A DNA stretch of 16,213 nt from positions 1 through 16,213 of the forward strand of contig VIKJ01000100.1 of the NCBI GenBank assembly GCA_008080615.1, read 5' to 3'. This DNA is from Chitinophagaceae bacterium. Its GTDB lineage: Bacteria; Bacteroidota; Bacteroidia; Chitinophagales; Chitinophagaceae. This document shows, piece after piece, positions 8,232 through 15,937 of this stretch. The notes below the pieces were generated by a model, which worked only from the letters and a program-made list of their open reading frames with translations, was not told the origin of the DNA and did no database searches. Position numbers and translations under genes: made by a program. The stretch's first letter is position 1. Each line of letters starts with the position of its first letter.

Positions 8232-8279
8232 TATTCTTCATTTATCTATTCGGCATTTTTGTTTACTAAATTTTAATTA

Positions 8280-9095
8280 ATGGTAATTCTAGGTTTTTTA
8301 CTAGCAGCTTTAGTAGGTATTTCATTGGGTCTTATTGGTAGTGGGGGATCTATATTAACTGTTCCAATATTGGTTTATGTTATGGGTGTTAATCCAGTAT
8401 TGGCAACGGCTTATTCATTGTTTATAGTGGGTTCAACTGCTTTGGTAGGCGGCATTCAAAGTGCTATGCAAAAAAAGGTAGATTTTAAAACAGTACTCAT
8501 TTTTGGAATTCCATCAATTTTAGCCGTTTATGTCACTCGTTTATGGGTTGTTCCAATCATACCTACAGAACTATTTTCTATTGCAGGGCTAGTTATAACA
8601 AAACCAATTGCTTTAATGCTTTTGTTTGCATCAGTTATGATCCTTGCTTCTGTTAGCATGATCAGGCCAAGTAAAAAAACATCTGTTGATGAATCATCGG
8701 TATTGGTATACAATTATCCAATGATTTTATTGGAAGGGGCTATTGTTGGAGTACTTACAGGTTTGGTAGGAGCCGGAGGTGGTTTTTTAATTATTCCAGC
8801 ATTAGTTCTGCTGGCTAAAATGCCCATGAAATTAGCTATAGGAACATCTCTATTTATCATTGCAGCTAAATCATTGATAGGATTCACTGGCGATTTACAA
8901 GGAGCCCAAGTAATTGATTGGAAATTATTACTCAGTTTCTCGGGATTTGCTGTGGCAGGTATTTTTGTTGGTATTCTTTTATCTAAAAAAATAGCAGGTG
9001 AAAAACTTAAAAAAGCTTTTGGATGGTTTGTATTAATTATGGGTATTTATATTATTGTAAAAGAGTTATTTTTTCCTGCTGTTGGGGGGCACTAA
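8280..9095 (+). CDS. TSUP (TauE/SafE) family membrane permease, probably for a sulfur oxyanion
   Basis: This 271-residue polytopic inner-membrane protein belongs to the TSUP family (sulfite, thiosulfate, sulfonate and related exporters or importers). The duplicated family motif is clear: GLIGSGGSILTVP at about 17-29 and GLVGAGGGFLIIPALV in the second half, each starting a bundle of membrane helices. About eight hydrophobic segments are seen, with a polar linker RPSKKTSVDESS between the halves. It starts the sulfur cluster and is followed 73 bases later by the persulfide dioxygenase fusion. From the neighbours, the cargo is probably sulfite or thiosulfate; direction cannot be inferred. A GTAAC-type dyad site lies upstream. 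Confidence 0.9.
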   Translation: MVILGFLLAALVGISLGLIGSGGSILTVPILVYVMGVNPVLATAYSLFIVGSTALVGGIQSAMQKKVDFKTVLIFGIPSILAVYVTRLWVVPIIPTELFSIAGLVITKPIALMLLFASVMILASVSMIRPSKKTSVDESSVLVYNYPMILLEGAIVGVLTGLVGAGGGFLIIPALVLLAKMPMKLAIGTSLFIIAAKSLIGFTGDLQGAQVIDWKLLLSFSGFAVAGIFVGILLSKKIAGEKLKKAFGWFVLIMGIYIIVKELFFPAVGGH

Positions 9096-9097
9096 AT

Positions 9098-9111
9098 GTA
9101 ACAACTGTTAC
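9098..9111 (+). promoter_or_regulatory. Perfect dyad GTAAC-AACT-GTTAC upstream of the persulfide dioxygenase gene
   Basis: GTAACAACTGTTAC is a 14-base palindromic site with six paired bases per side (GTAACA/TGTTAC), beginning two bases after the TSUP stop and ending 57 bases before the next start. A one-base variant stands before the TSUP gene. The placement suggests a shared transcription factor, plausibly of the Crp/Fnr family. It is too short to be a convincing terminator and has no T-run. Confidence 0.45.
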
Positions 9112-9168
9112 CAACCTAGGGATTTCTAAACTAGATATTTACAATATAATTTTAAAAAATATAAACAT

Positions 9169-10569
9169 ATGTTTTTTCAACACATTTACGACAAAAGTTT
9201 AGCGCAGGCAAGTTATTTCATAGGATGTCAAAAAGCAGGTGTTGCTGCTGTTATTGATGCTAAAAGAGATGTAGATACCTACCTTGAAATTGCCAAGGCA
9301 AATAATATGACTATCACACATATTTTTGAAACACATATTCATGCTGATTTCTTAGCAGGTTCAAGAGAGTTAGCTAAATTAACAGGTGCACAATTGTATT
9401 TGTCTGATGAAGGTGGAGAAGGTTGGGAATATGAATTTCCGCATGTGGGATTAAAAAATAATGATCTAATTAAATTGGGCAATCTAAGTTTTAAAATATT
9501 ACACACCCCTGGTCATACTCCAGAGAGTATCAGCTTCTTACTTACCGATCATCCTGCAAGTAATGAACCTGTGATGTTGTTTACAGGAGATTTTGTATTT
9601 GTTGGAGACATTGGCCGACCCGATTTATTAGAGAAGGCTGCAGGAATGATTGGTACTCAAGACAAAGGGGCAAAAGATATGTATCAAAGCATCAATAAAT
9701 TTAATGCTTTAGCAGATTTTATTCAAGTATGGCCGGGTCATGGTGCTGGGTCGGCCTGTGGTAAAGCGTTGGGGTCGGTTCCTAGTACAACAGTTGGTTA
9801 TGAAAAAGCACGTAACTGGGCATTTCAATATCCTACTGATGAAACAGGATTTGTAAAATATCTGTTAGCGGATCAACCAGAGCCACCAAAGTATTTTGCA
9901 ATGATGAAGCATCTCAATAAAGTGAATCGACCTTTATTAACAGAAGTTCCAAAGTTGAAAAAACTTTCAATTGAAGAAGTGAACACGAATATGGCAAAAG
10001 GAATAAAATTATTAGATGCAAGAAATAAAACCGATTTTGCTGCAGGGTTTATTCCAGGCAGTTTAAATATTCAAGGAAATAATTCCTTTGCTACTTGGGC
10101 AGGTTGGTTTTTAACTTATGAAGAACCATTTATGATTTTAGCCGATGAGACTATGTTAAACGATTTAACCAGGAAATTAATGAGAATTGGTTTGGATAAT
10201 ATTGCTGGTTATTTATCTTCTGTAGATGAGTATACTCAGGCTGGTGGAAAGCTAATGAAAGTGCCTGTTATTAATTTAGCCGAAGCGAAGAATTTGATTA
10301 ATAATTCTGATGTGCAAGTGGTTGATTTGCGCGGAGCAGCAGAATACAATGGGGGTCATATTACCGGAGCTGAAAATGTATTTGTAGGTACATTGCCCAG
10401 TCAATTAAGCAAAATTAGTAAAAGTAAAAAAGTAATGATTCATTGTCAGGGTGGAGACAGAGCTTCAATTGCTTATTCCATTCTTGCAAAAAATGGATTT
10501 GATAATATAGTTAATTATTCTGCAGGCATGAATGAATGGGTGAATACAGGTGAGCCAGTAGTTAGCTAA
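9169..10569 (+). CDS. Persulfide dioxygenase-rhodanese fusion (MBL fold plus two rhodanese domains)
   Basis: This 466-residue cytosolic fusion oxidises glutathione persulfide or a similar low-molecular-weight persulfide to sulfite and can transfer sulfane sulfur. Residues 1-260 form an ETHE1-like metallo-beta-lactamase domain with iron ligands His56, His116, Asp141 and His191 (THIHADF, GHTPES, FTGDFVFVGD, WPGHGAG). A first rhodanese domain (about 270-365, LLDARNKTDF) lacks the catalytic cysteine and is probably structural. The second (about 375-466) has the active loop HCQGGDRAS with Cys426. The architecture is like that of CstB and related enzymes. The ATG at 9169 precedes a typical N-terminus (MFFQHIYDKSLAQASYFIG). 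The cytochrome gene starts 43 bases downstream, so they are probably co-transcribed. Confidence 0.92.
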   Translation: MFFQHIYDKSLAQASYFIGCQKAGVAAVIDAKRDVDTYLEIAKANNMTITHIFETHIHADFLAGSRELAKLTGAQLYLSDEGGEGWEYEFPHVGLKNNDLIKLGNLSFKILHTPGHTPESISFLLTDHPASNEPVMLFTGDFVFVGDIGRPDLLEKAAGMIGTQDKGAKDMYQSINKFNALADFIQVWPGHGAGSACGKALGSVPSTTVGYEKARNWAFQYPTDETGFVKYLLADQPEPPKYFAMMKHLNKVNRPLLTEVPKLKKLSIEEVNTNMAKGIKLLDARNKTDFAAGFIPGSLNIQGNNSFATWAGWFLTYEEPFMILADETMLNDLTRKLMRIGLDNIAGYLSSVDEYTQAGGKLMKVPVINLAEAKNLINNSDVQVVDLRGAAEYNGGHITGAENVFVGTLPSQLSKISKSKKVMIHCQGGDRASIAYSILAKNGFDNIVNYSAGMNEWVNTGEPVVS

Positions 10570-10612
10570 TCCAAATTTTAAAAGACAAAGGTTTATTAAA
10601 ATAATTCAGCGA

Positions 10613-11629
10613 ATGAAGTATCGAATAATTGTATTAGTTGCTTTTTTGCTTTCACTCACATTAATCATTTGCAATACAAACAATATTGTTAGATGGTTTA
10701 ACCCTGAAAATAATAAAGCAAAAACAACCTCGTTTTCTGAATCTTCTTCAACTAAAGAAAACACTACTGAAACTGCAATAGCTTATTGGCAACCGAAACC
10801 TGTTAACTTAATTACTAATAGAACTTTAAAAGAACAGGTAAACTATGGTAAAGAATTGATTGCACATACTGCAAAATATTTGGGCCCGAATGGTACTGTT
10901 TTGCAAATCACCAATGGTCAAAATTGCCAAAACTGTCATTTACAAGCAGGCACCTTGGTGTTTGCTAATAATTATGGTTCTGTAGCTTCTTCCTATCCAA
11001 AGTTTAGGGCAAGAAGTGGGAGATTGGAAAATATTTATAAAAGAGTGAATGATTGTTTAGAGAGAAGCTTAAATGGGAAGGCATTGGATACAACCAGTAA
11101 AGAAATGCAAGCAATTGTTGCTTACATAAACCATATTGGCTCTAATGTTCCAAAGGGACAGCATGCTGCAGGATCTGGATTAAAAGACATGGCTTATTTA
11201 AAGAGAGCTGCTGATCCTATTAAAGGGAAAGCTGTTTATGTAACTAAATGTCAAAGTTGTCATCAGGCTAATGGAGAAGGAGTTTTGCAGCCAGATAAAG
11301 TAGAATATAGTTTTCCTCCACTTTGGGGCAAACATAGTTTCAATGATGGTGCAGGACTTTATCGTATTTCTAATTTTGCAAAATATATAAAGTATAACAT
11401 GCCGTTGGGTGTTACGCATGAAAATCCGCAATTATCGGATGAAGAAGCTTGGGATGTTTCAGCTTATGTAATAACACAGTCACGCCCACATCTTGAAGTT
11501 CCAAATGATTGGCCAGATATTGCTAAGAAGCCTATTGATTATCCTTTTGGTCCATATGCAGATGCATTCTCTCAAAAACAACATAAGTACGGGCCTTTTA
11601 ACCCTATTGTATCAAGTACAAAAAAATAA
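10613..11629 (+). CDS. tsdA: TsdA-like dihaem cytochrome c (thiosulfate dehydrogenase)
   Basis: This 338-residue dihaem c-type cytochrome is predicted to be exported and anchored by one N-terminal hydrophobic helix (about 4-20). Haem motifs are CQNCH (105-109) and CQSCH (213-217). Between them KRVNDCLERSLNGK carries Cys148 at the place of the unusual Cys ligand of the active-site haem in TsdA. Met263 (YNMPLG) is the candidate distal ligand of haem 2. TsdA enzymes join two thiosulfates to tetrathionate, or run in reverse, passing electrons to the respiratory chain. FPPLWG...FNDGAG also fits the family. The gene follows the persulfide dioxygenase by 43 bases. A general dihaem cytochrome role is possible but the conserved Cys argues for TsdA. 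The sequence before the N-terminal Cys20 (LIIC) is a poor lipobox. Confidence 0.85.
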   Translation: MKYRIIVLVAFLLSLTLIICNTNNIVRWFNPENNKAKTTSFSESSSTKENTTETAIAYWQPKPVNLITNRTLKEQVNYGKELIAHTAKYLGPNGTVLQITNGQNCQNCHLQAGTLVFANNYGSVASSYPKFRARSGRLENIYKRVNDCLERSLNGKALDTTSKEMQAIVAYINHIGSNVPKGQHAAGSGLKDMAYLKRAADPIKGKAVYVTKCQSCHQANGEGVLQPDKVEYSFPPLWGKHSFNDGAGLYRISNFAKYIKYNMPLGVTHENPQLSDEEAWDVSAYVITQSRPHLEVPNDWPDIAKKPIDYPFGPYADAFSQKQHKYGPFNPIVSSTKK

Positions 11630-11709
11630 TTTCTTTAATCAAGGATAGACAAATTTATTGAAGGAGATAACTTAGTGGCTATGGTTAAACTGCTCAAAAA
11701 CTTTTAAGT

Positions 11710-11717
11710 TATATTTG
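11710..11717 (+). promoter_or_regulatory. -7 promoter element TATATTTG before the 128-aa membrane protein gene
   Basis: TATATTTG matches TAnnTTTG and lies 16 bases before the ATG at 11734. No clear -33 TTTG is seen at the right distance. It suggests that the membrane protein gene has its own promoter. Confidence 0.4.
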
Positions 11718-11733
11718 TTGGATAATTGAAAAA

Positions 11734-12120
11734 ATGAAATATTCACAACAAATAGGGATGGTGTTGGCATTGGCTGTTATTGCCGCATGTTGGATGCCTT
11801 GGGTTTACATAGAAAGCAAGGATATTTGGGTAGATGGATTTCATGCAAAAGGAACCAATTTTGGCCGCCCAGGCTTGTTCATTGCCTATACTGCTGGTAT
11901 CTCTTTTGTATTGTTCCTGGTAAACAAAATATGGGCTAAAAGAATCAATGTATTTATTGGCAGTTTTGCTTTTGCCTGGTCTATTAGAAACTACTTGATA
12001 CTCTCCGCCTGCTTTGCAGGCGAGTGCCCGCAAAAACAGGTGGGATTGTATCTTATGGTAGTATTATCTGCCATTATGATGGTGATGAGTTTTCTGCCTA
12101 AAATAAAATTGACTGCATAA
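11734..12120 (+). CDS. Small four-helix membrane protein of unknown function
   Basis: The 128-residue protein has about four hydrophobic helices at about 7-26, 47-65, 70-92 and 104-122, joined by short polar loops. The first loop contains ESKDIWVDGFHAKGTNFGRPG, which probably faces the periplasm. Two cysteines (about residues 92 and 97: SACFAGECPQ) could form a disulfide. I do not recognise the family. It lies 104 bases after the cytochrome gene with its own likely promoter, so it is probably not part of the sulfur unit. A hairpin follows at 12163-12187. Confidence 0.7.
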   Translation: MKYSQQIGMVLALAVIAACWMPWVYIESKDIWVDGFHAKGTNFGRPGLFIAYTAGISFVLFLVNKIWAKRINVFIGSFAFAWSIRNYLILSACFAGECPQKQVGLYLMVVLSAIMMVMSFLPKIKLTA

Positions 12121-12162
12121 AATTAATGTAGGGCAGATTGGAAATTATATAAAATCGTTTTA

Positions 12163-12187
12163 ATGGAGCTCAACTATTGAGCTCCAT
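12163..12187. terminator. Bidirectional terminator hairpin between convergent genes
   Basis: ATGGAGCTCAA (12163-12173), loop CTA, TTGAGCTCCAT (12177-12187): a perfect 11-bp stem between the ends of the membrane protein and aminotransferase genes. T-rich sequence flanks both sides (ATTTATTTC to the right, the complement of CGTTTTA to the left), although neither T-run is long. Confidence 0.75.
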
Positions 12188-12229
12188 ATTTATTTCAATA
12201 AATACCTTCAACACTTGATTGAGCAATTT

Positions 12230-13427
12230 TTATAAAGCTGATAAAGTTTTCAACGCATCATCAATTATTTGAACGCATTCCAATACTTGTTCTCTGTTAA
12301 TGAGTAGTGGAGGAGCAAATCTTATCTTATCTCCGTGAGTAGGTTTGGCCAATAAGCCACGATCTTTTAATGCAAGGCATAAATCCCAAGAAGCATCTTT
12401 GTTTTCGTGTTCAATTACAATGGCATTTAATAAACCCTTACCTCTAATGGTTTTAATAAAAGGGCTATTGATTTTGGCTAATTCACTGCGCAATAATTTA
12501 CCCATTGCTTCTGCATTCTCAGCCATTTTTTCTTCTTTCAAAACAGTTAATGCAGCAATAGCTACAGCGCAGGCCAATGGATTTCCACCATAACTAGATC
12601 CATGTTCTCCTGGGTGAATATTCATCATAATATCTTAATGCTTTGCCAAGAATTAATATATCTGGGCGAACATTTTCATAATCACAAGCCAACATTTTTC
12701 CTGTACGAGCTAACCCTGTTTGTATTTCATCTGCAATAAATAAAACATTGTAAAGGGTGCACAATTCCCGCACTTTTTGCAAATAGCCTTCATCCGGAAT
12801 TACCACACCCGCTTCACCTTGAATGGGCTCTACCATGAATGCACAAACATTCTTGTCTTGAAAAGCTTTTTCTAATGCAATGGTATCATTATAAGGAACT
12901 AAGTCAAATCCAGGCATAAAAGGCCCAAAATCTTTGTAACTACTAGGATCGGTAGAGGAAGAAATAGCAGCCAATGTTCTTCCCCAAAAATTGCCTTCAG
13001 CAAAAATTACTTTGGCTTTATTTTCTGCAACGCCTTTTTTAGCGTAGGCCCATCTTCTTGCTAATTTGATGGCGGTTTCTCCACCTTCAACACCCGTATT
13101 CATAGGCAGTACCTTATCATATCCAAAATACTGCGTAATAAATTGTTCGTAATGGCCCAGTAAATTATTGTGAAAAGCTCTTGAAGTAAGCGTTAGTTTT
13201 TGCGCTTGATCTACCAAGCTTTTAATGATCGCAGGATGGCAATGTCCTTGGTTTACGGCAGAATATCCGCTTAAAAAATCATAGTATCTTTTACCATCTA
13301 CATCCCATAAAAAAACACCTTCGCCTTTTTCTAAAACAACAGGTAAGGGGTGGTAATTATGTGCGCCATATAAATCTTCTAATGCTAAATAGCTAGCCGT
13401 ATTGGTTGAAATTGTATTGGTAATCAT
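12230..13427 (-). pseudogene. rocD: Ornithine aminotransferase, split by an internal deletion
   Basis: PLP enzyme of ornithine/arginine catabolism (ornithine + 2-oxoglutarate to glutamate semialdehyde + glutamate). ATG 13427 begins MITNTISTNTASYLALED; an upstream in-frame ATG at 13478 would add an unlikely hydrophobic stretch. The first part includes NTGVEGGETAIKLAR, PIQGEAGV, ADEIQTGLARTGKM and Lys262 (ILGKAL), the Schiff-base lysine. Directly after GKAL the frame is lost and ends at 12594. The C-terminal part resumes in another frame at IMMNIHPGEHGSSYGGNPLACA and runs to TAA 12232-12230. The normal SGGVYPVSAVLADD-like segment is missing. Total span is 1198 nt; a family length near 413 residues implies about 44 nt lost (3n+2). 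The junction is near 12634. The rest is well preserved, so the lesion is recent or an assembly fault. Confidence 0.88.
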
Positions 13428-13668
13428 GTTAAAAAGTATAAATACGTGGATATTGATTGGTATTAGTTTGTAAACCAAGTCAATAGATAAATAAAAATGA
13501 ATGTGCTAGTGTAGCTATAGGCTACTAAAATAGTTACACCCCAAGAGGATGGTCGAGGAAATCTAGGTTGAAATGCAAAAAATGCAGATTAATCATACGC
13601 TGGCAAGATAGGTAATATTCAGCTCTTTTAAAGGAAAATTGTTATTTTCATTCAACACAAATCATCAT

Positions 13669-14805
13669 ATGAAACTTTTTAAAAAGATATTGGCTTATTT
13701 AGCCGTTTTACTAGTTGTATTTTCTGTGTTAGCATTCGCTACAGGAAAAACCTATTTATTTAAAGCTGTTATTTATAATTTTTCGGCCATAGACGATTAT
13801 AAGAAGTTTGATAATAATTTAGTAACTGTTGGTACAGCAAAGCCTTGGGCCATAGCAAGTGATTATAATAAAATCAATTATCCCGACTCATTAAATGCAT
13901 TGTTAGAAAAGTTAAGAAGCGTTGGTTTGTTGATGATCAAAAACGATTCCATAGTAATGGAAAAATATTGGGATGGTTATAGTGATAGTTCCTTGTCTGG
14001 TTCATTTTCGGTGGCAAAAAGTATTACCAGTATTTTAATTGGTGCTGCTATTAAAGAAGGAAAAATTAAATCGGTTCAACAAGCTGTTGGCGATTTTATT
14101 CCTGAGTTTAAAGTTGGTGATAAAGCTCAATTGAAAATTGTAGATCTATTAACAATGAGTAGTGGAACCGATTGGGATGAATCTTATTGGAACCCGCTAA
14201 CTGTTACTGCAGAAGCTTATTATGGAACGGATGTGTATAAAACGGCTACCAGTGTTAAAATGGTAAATGCACCAGGCACATTGCATTCGTATAAAAGTGG
14301 AGACACACAATTGTTGGGATTAATTGTTGAAAAAGCAACCAGAAAAACCTTGAGTGCCTATGCTTCTGAAAAATTATGGCAACCATTGGGAGCAAAACAC
14401 GAAGCATTGTGGAGTGTAGATCATACTGGTGGAAATACAAAAGCATATTGTTGTTTTAATACCAATACACGAGATTTTGCACGCATAGGAAAATTCATGT
14501 TAGATAGCGGAAAAATTAAAGGAGTGCCCGTTATAGATTCCAATTATTTTATGCAATCGATAACCCCTTGTGGCATTACTGATTTAAAAGGTGTTGCTTG
14601 TGATTATTATGGATACCAATGGTGGATAGATCCTGAGCACAAAGATATTTTTTATGCTAGGGGTATATTAGGACAGTACATTATTGTAATTCCTTCTAAA
14701 AAAATGATTGTAGTGCGTTTGGCGCATAAAGCATCAAAAGAACGTATAAGAACAGTACCTACAGAAGTGCGCTATTTAATTAATTGGGCTTTGGCAACAA
14801 GTTAA
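13669..14805 (+). CDS. Serine hydrolase of the beta-lactamase/penicillin-binding (class C) family
   Basis: This 378-residue protein has an N-terminal membrane helix (about 7-26) and an exported catalytic domain of the beta-lactamase family (esterase, D-aminopeptidase or penicillin-binding type). The SxxK motif is Ser114-Val-Ala-Lys117 (FSVAKSITS), the second motif is Tyr208-Lys-Ser210 (HSYKSGDTQ), and a C-terminal YARGILGQYIIVIP block replaces the KTG-type strand. ATG 13669 is preferred over the in-frame TTG at 13639, because it puts MKLFKKILAYL directly before the hydrophobic core. The substrate is unknown. It is divergent from the aminotransferase gene, and the 241-base gap shows no clear promoter motif beyond TATTTTCA near 13643. 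Confidence 0.88.
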   Translation: MKLFKKILAYLAVLLVVFSVLAFATGKTYLFKAVIYNFSAIDDYKKFDNNLVTVGTAKPWAIASDYNKINYPDSLNALLEKLRSVGLLMIKNDSIVMEKYWDGYSDSSLSGSFSVAKSITSILIGAAIKEGKIKSVQQAVGDFIPEFKVGDKAQLKIVDLLTMSSGTDWDESYWNPLTVTAEAYYGTDVYKTATSVKMVNAPGTLHSYKSGDTQLLGLIVEKATRKTLSAYASEKLWQPLGAKHEALWSVDHTGGNTKAYCCFNTNTRDFARIGKFMLDSGKIKGVPVIDSNYFMQSITPCGITDLKGVACDYYGYQWWIDPEHKDIFYARGILGQYIIVIPSKKMIVVRLAHKASKERIRTVPTEVRYLINWALATS

Positions 14806-14816
14806 TTTGATTATTG

Positions 14817-14824
14817 TACTTTCG
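14817..14824 (+). promoter_or_regulatory. Probable -7 element TACTTTCG for the glycosyltransferase
   Basis: TACTTTCG differs by one base from TAnnTTTG and lies 17 bases before the TTG start at 14842. A TTTG at 14790-14793 is 23 bases upstream, slightly farther than usual. Confidence 0.35.
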
Positions 14825-14841
14825 CCAAAATCAATAACTGA

Positions 14842-15893
14842 TTGAACCCATTAGTAGCCATCGTTATTCTCAATTTCAACGGTAAAAAATCGTTATTCTC
14901 AATTTCAACGGTAAAAAATACCTTGAAGAATTTTTGCCTTCGGTGATGGCTTCTACGTATCATCCATTTGAAGTAATTGTAGCAGATAATGGGAGTGGAG
15001 ATGATTCTATTGCTTTTTTAAAGGAATATTACCCTAGTATAACAATTTTAAAAAATGAGGTGAATTTGGGATTTGCAGGAGGATACAATTGGGCCTTGCA
15101 ACAAGTAAAAGCACCTTATTATATTTTACTCAATTCGGATGTAGAAGTTACACCCAATTGGATTGAGCCCATCATCGAGTTGATGGAATCAAGGCCTTCT
15201 ATTGCGGCATGTCAACCCAAATTGTTATCACATCAGGATCCGCATTTATTTGAATATGCAGGTTCTGCAGGTGGATGGATTGATCATTTGGGCTATCCAT
15301 TTTCTAGGGGACGAGTATTTGATGTATGTGAGGCAGATAATGGTCAATACAATGATACGATTGAAATTTTTTGGGCAACAGGTGCTGCTATGTTTGTACG
15401 TTCCGAATTGTTTCATGCAATGGGTGGCTTTGATCCTTACTTTTTTGCACATCAAGAAGAAATTGATTTATGCTGGAGAATGCAACTGAAGGGCTATCAT
15501 ATTATGGCATGCCCAAAGTCGGTGGTTTACCATGTGGGTGCAGGTACTTTGCCAAGAGGAGGAAGAAAAGTATTCCTCAATTTCAGGAATAACCTGATTA
15601 TGCTTTGTAAAAATTTGCCATTAAGAGAATTGGTATGGAAACTGCCATTTCGTTTTTTATTAGACGCTATTTCGGCATGGAAGGGATTATTTACCGGTGA
15701 TATATGGTTTTTTACTGCTATTGTAAAGTCTCATATCAGTTTTTTTTACTGGTTTATCACCCGTTTTTCGCCTTCAAAAAATACCGTAATTCCCATGTCT
15801 GGCCTTCATGGCGTATACCATGGGTCGGTTGTATGGAATTATTTTATTGATCAAAAAAAGCATTTTCTAGAAATAATTCCAGCCAAGGCATGA
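14842..15893 (+). pseudogene. Family 2 glycosyltransferase put out of frame by a 29-bp tandem duplication
   Basis: This GT2 enzyme (rhamnosyltransferase/WbbL-like, for cell-surface glycans) starts at TTG 14842, directly after an in-frame TGA, reading NPLVAIVILNFNGKK. The 29-bp duplication 14861-14889/14890-14918 then shifts the frame. The second copy again encodes IVILNFNGKK, followed in frame by YLEEFLPSVMAS and the whole enzyme: ADNGSGDDS, GFAGGYNWAL, LLNSDVEV (metal-binding DxD-like), GGFDPYFFAHQEEIDLCWR and a hydrophobic C-terminal region. Removing one copy gives a single 340-residue ORF. As written, the upstream frame reads into unrelated residues, and the downstream frame has a stop at 14883-14885; its first standard start is TTG 14934, which would lose the first beta strand. 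A -1 slip on A6 (14884-14889) would join the frames with ten extra residues. Confidence 0.9.
14861..14918 (+). repeat. Perfect 29-bp tandem duplication in the glycosyltransferase
   Basis: Copies at 14861-14889 and 14890-14918 are identical, each beginning TCGTTATTCTC and ending in GGTAAAAAA. The unit is not a multiple of three and so changes the frame. There are only two copies and no spacer, so this is a slippage-type duplication and not a CRISPR array. Confidence 0.98.
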
Positions 15894-15911
15894 TAAATTT
15901 AAAGCCAACCC

Positions 15912-15919
15912 CTATTTTT
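15912..15919 (+). promoter_or_regulatory. -7 promoter element TATTTTTG before the 67-aa protein gene
   Basis: An exact match to TAnnTTTG lies 18 bases before ATG 15938, identical to the octamer upstream of tRNA-Cys and at the right window edge. No good -33 TTTG is visible. Confidence 0.5.
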
Positions 15920-15937
15920 GCACAGCAATAACCCACT

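Noticed and set aside
11734..12120. The 128-aa membrane protein as part of the sulfur operon
   Set aside because: It has its own -7 element at 11710-11717, a 104-base gap and no recognisable sulfur-related motif.
12600..12635. +1 slip at CCC AGG as programmed rejoining of the aminotransferase
   Set aside because: A +1 shift at the CCC would enter GEHGSSYGG, but the conserved loop after the PLP lysine would remain absent, and such a codon pair is common by chance.
13511..13525. Hairpin GTAGC-TATAG-GCTAC upstream of the serine hydrolase
   Set aside because: A five-base stem without a T-run or further structure is expected by chance; no small RNA can be supported.
13639..13668. TTG at 13639 as start of the serine hydrolase
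   Set aside because: The ATG at 13669 gives a normal signal-anchor beginning (MKLFKKILAYL); the added residues FSFNTNHH have no role in such a leader.
14861..14918. 29-bp direct repeat as a CRISPR repeat pair
   Set aside because: The copies are adjacent with no spacer, and the repeat encodes the conserved GT2 N-terminus.
14934..15893. TTG at 14934 as the real glycosyltransferase start
   Set aside because: It would lack the first beta strand (VAIVILNFNGKK), which is encoded just upstream in frame once the duplication is removed.
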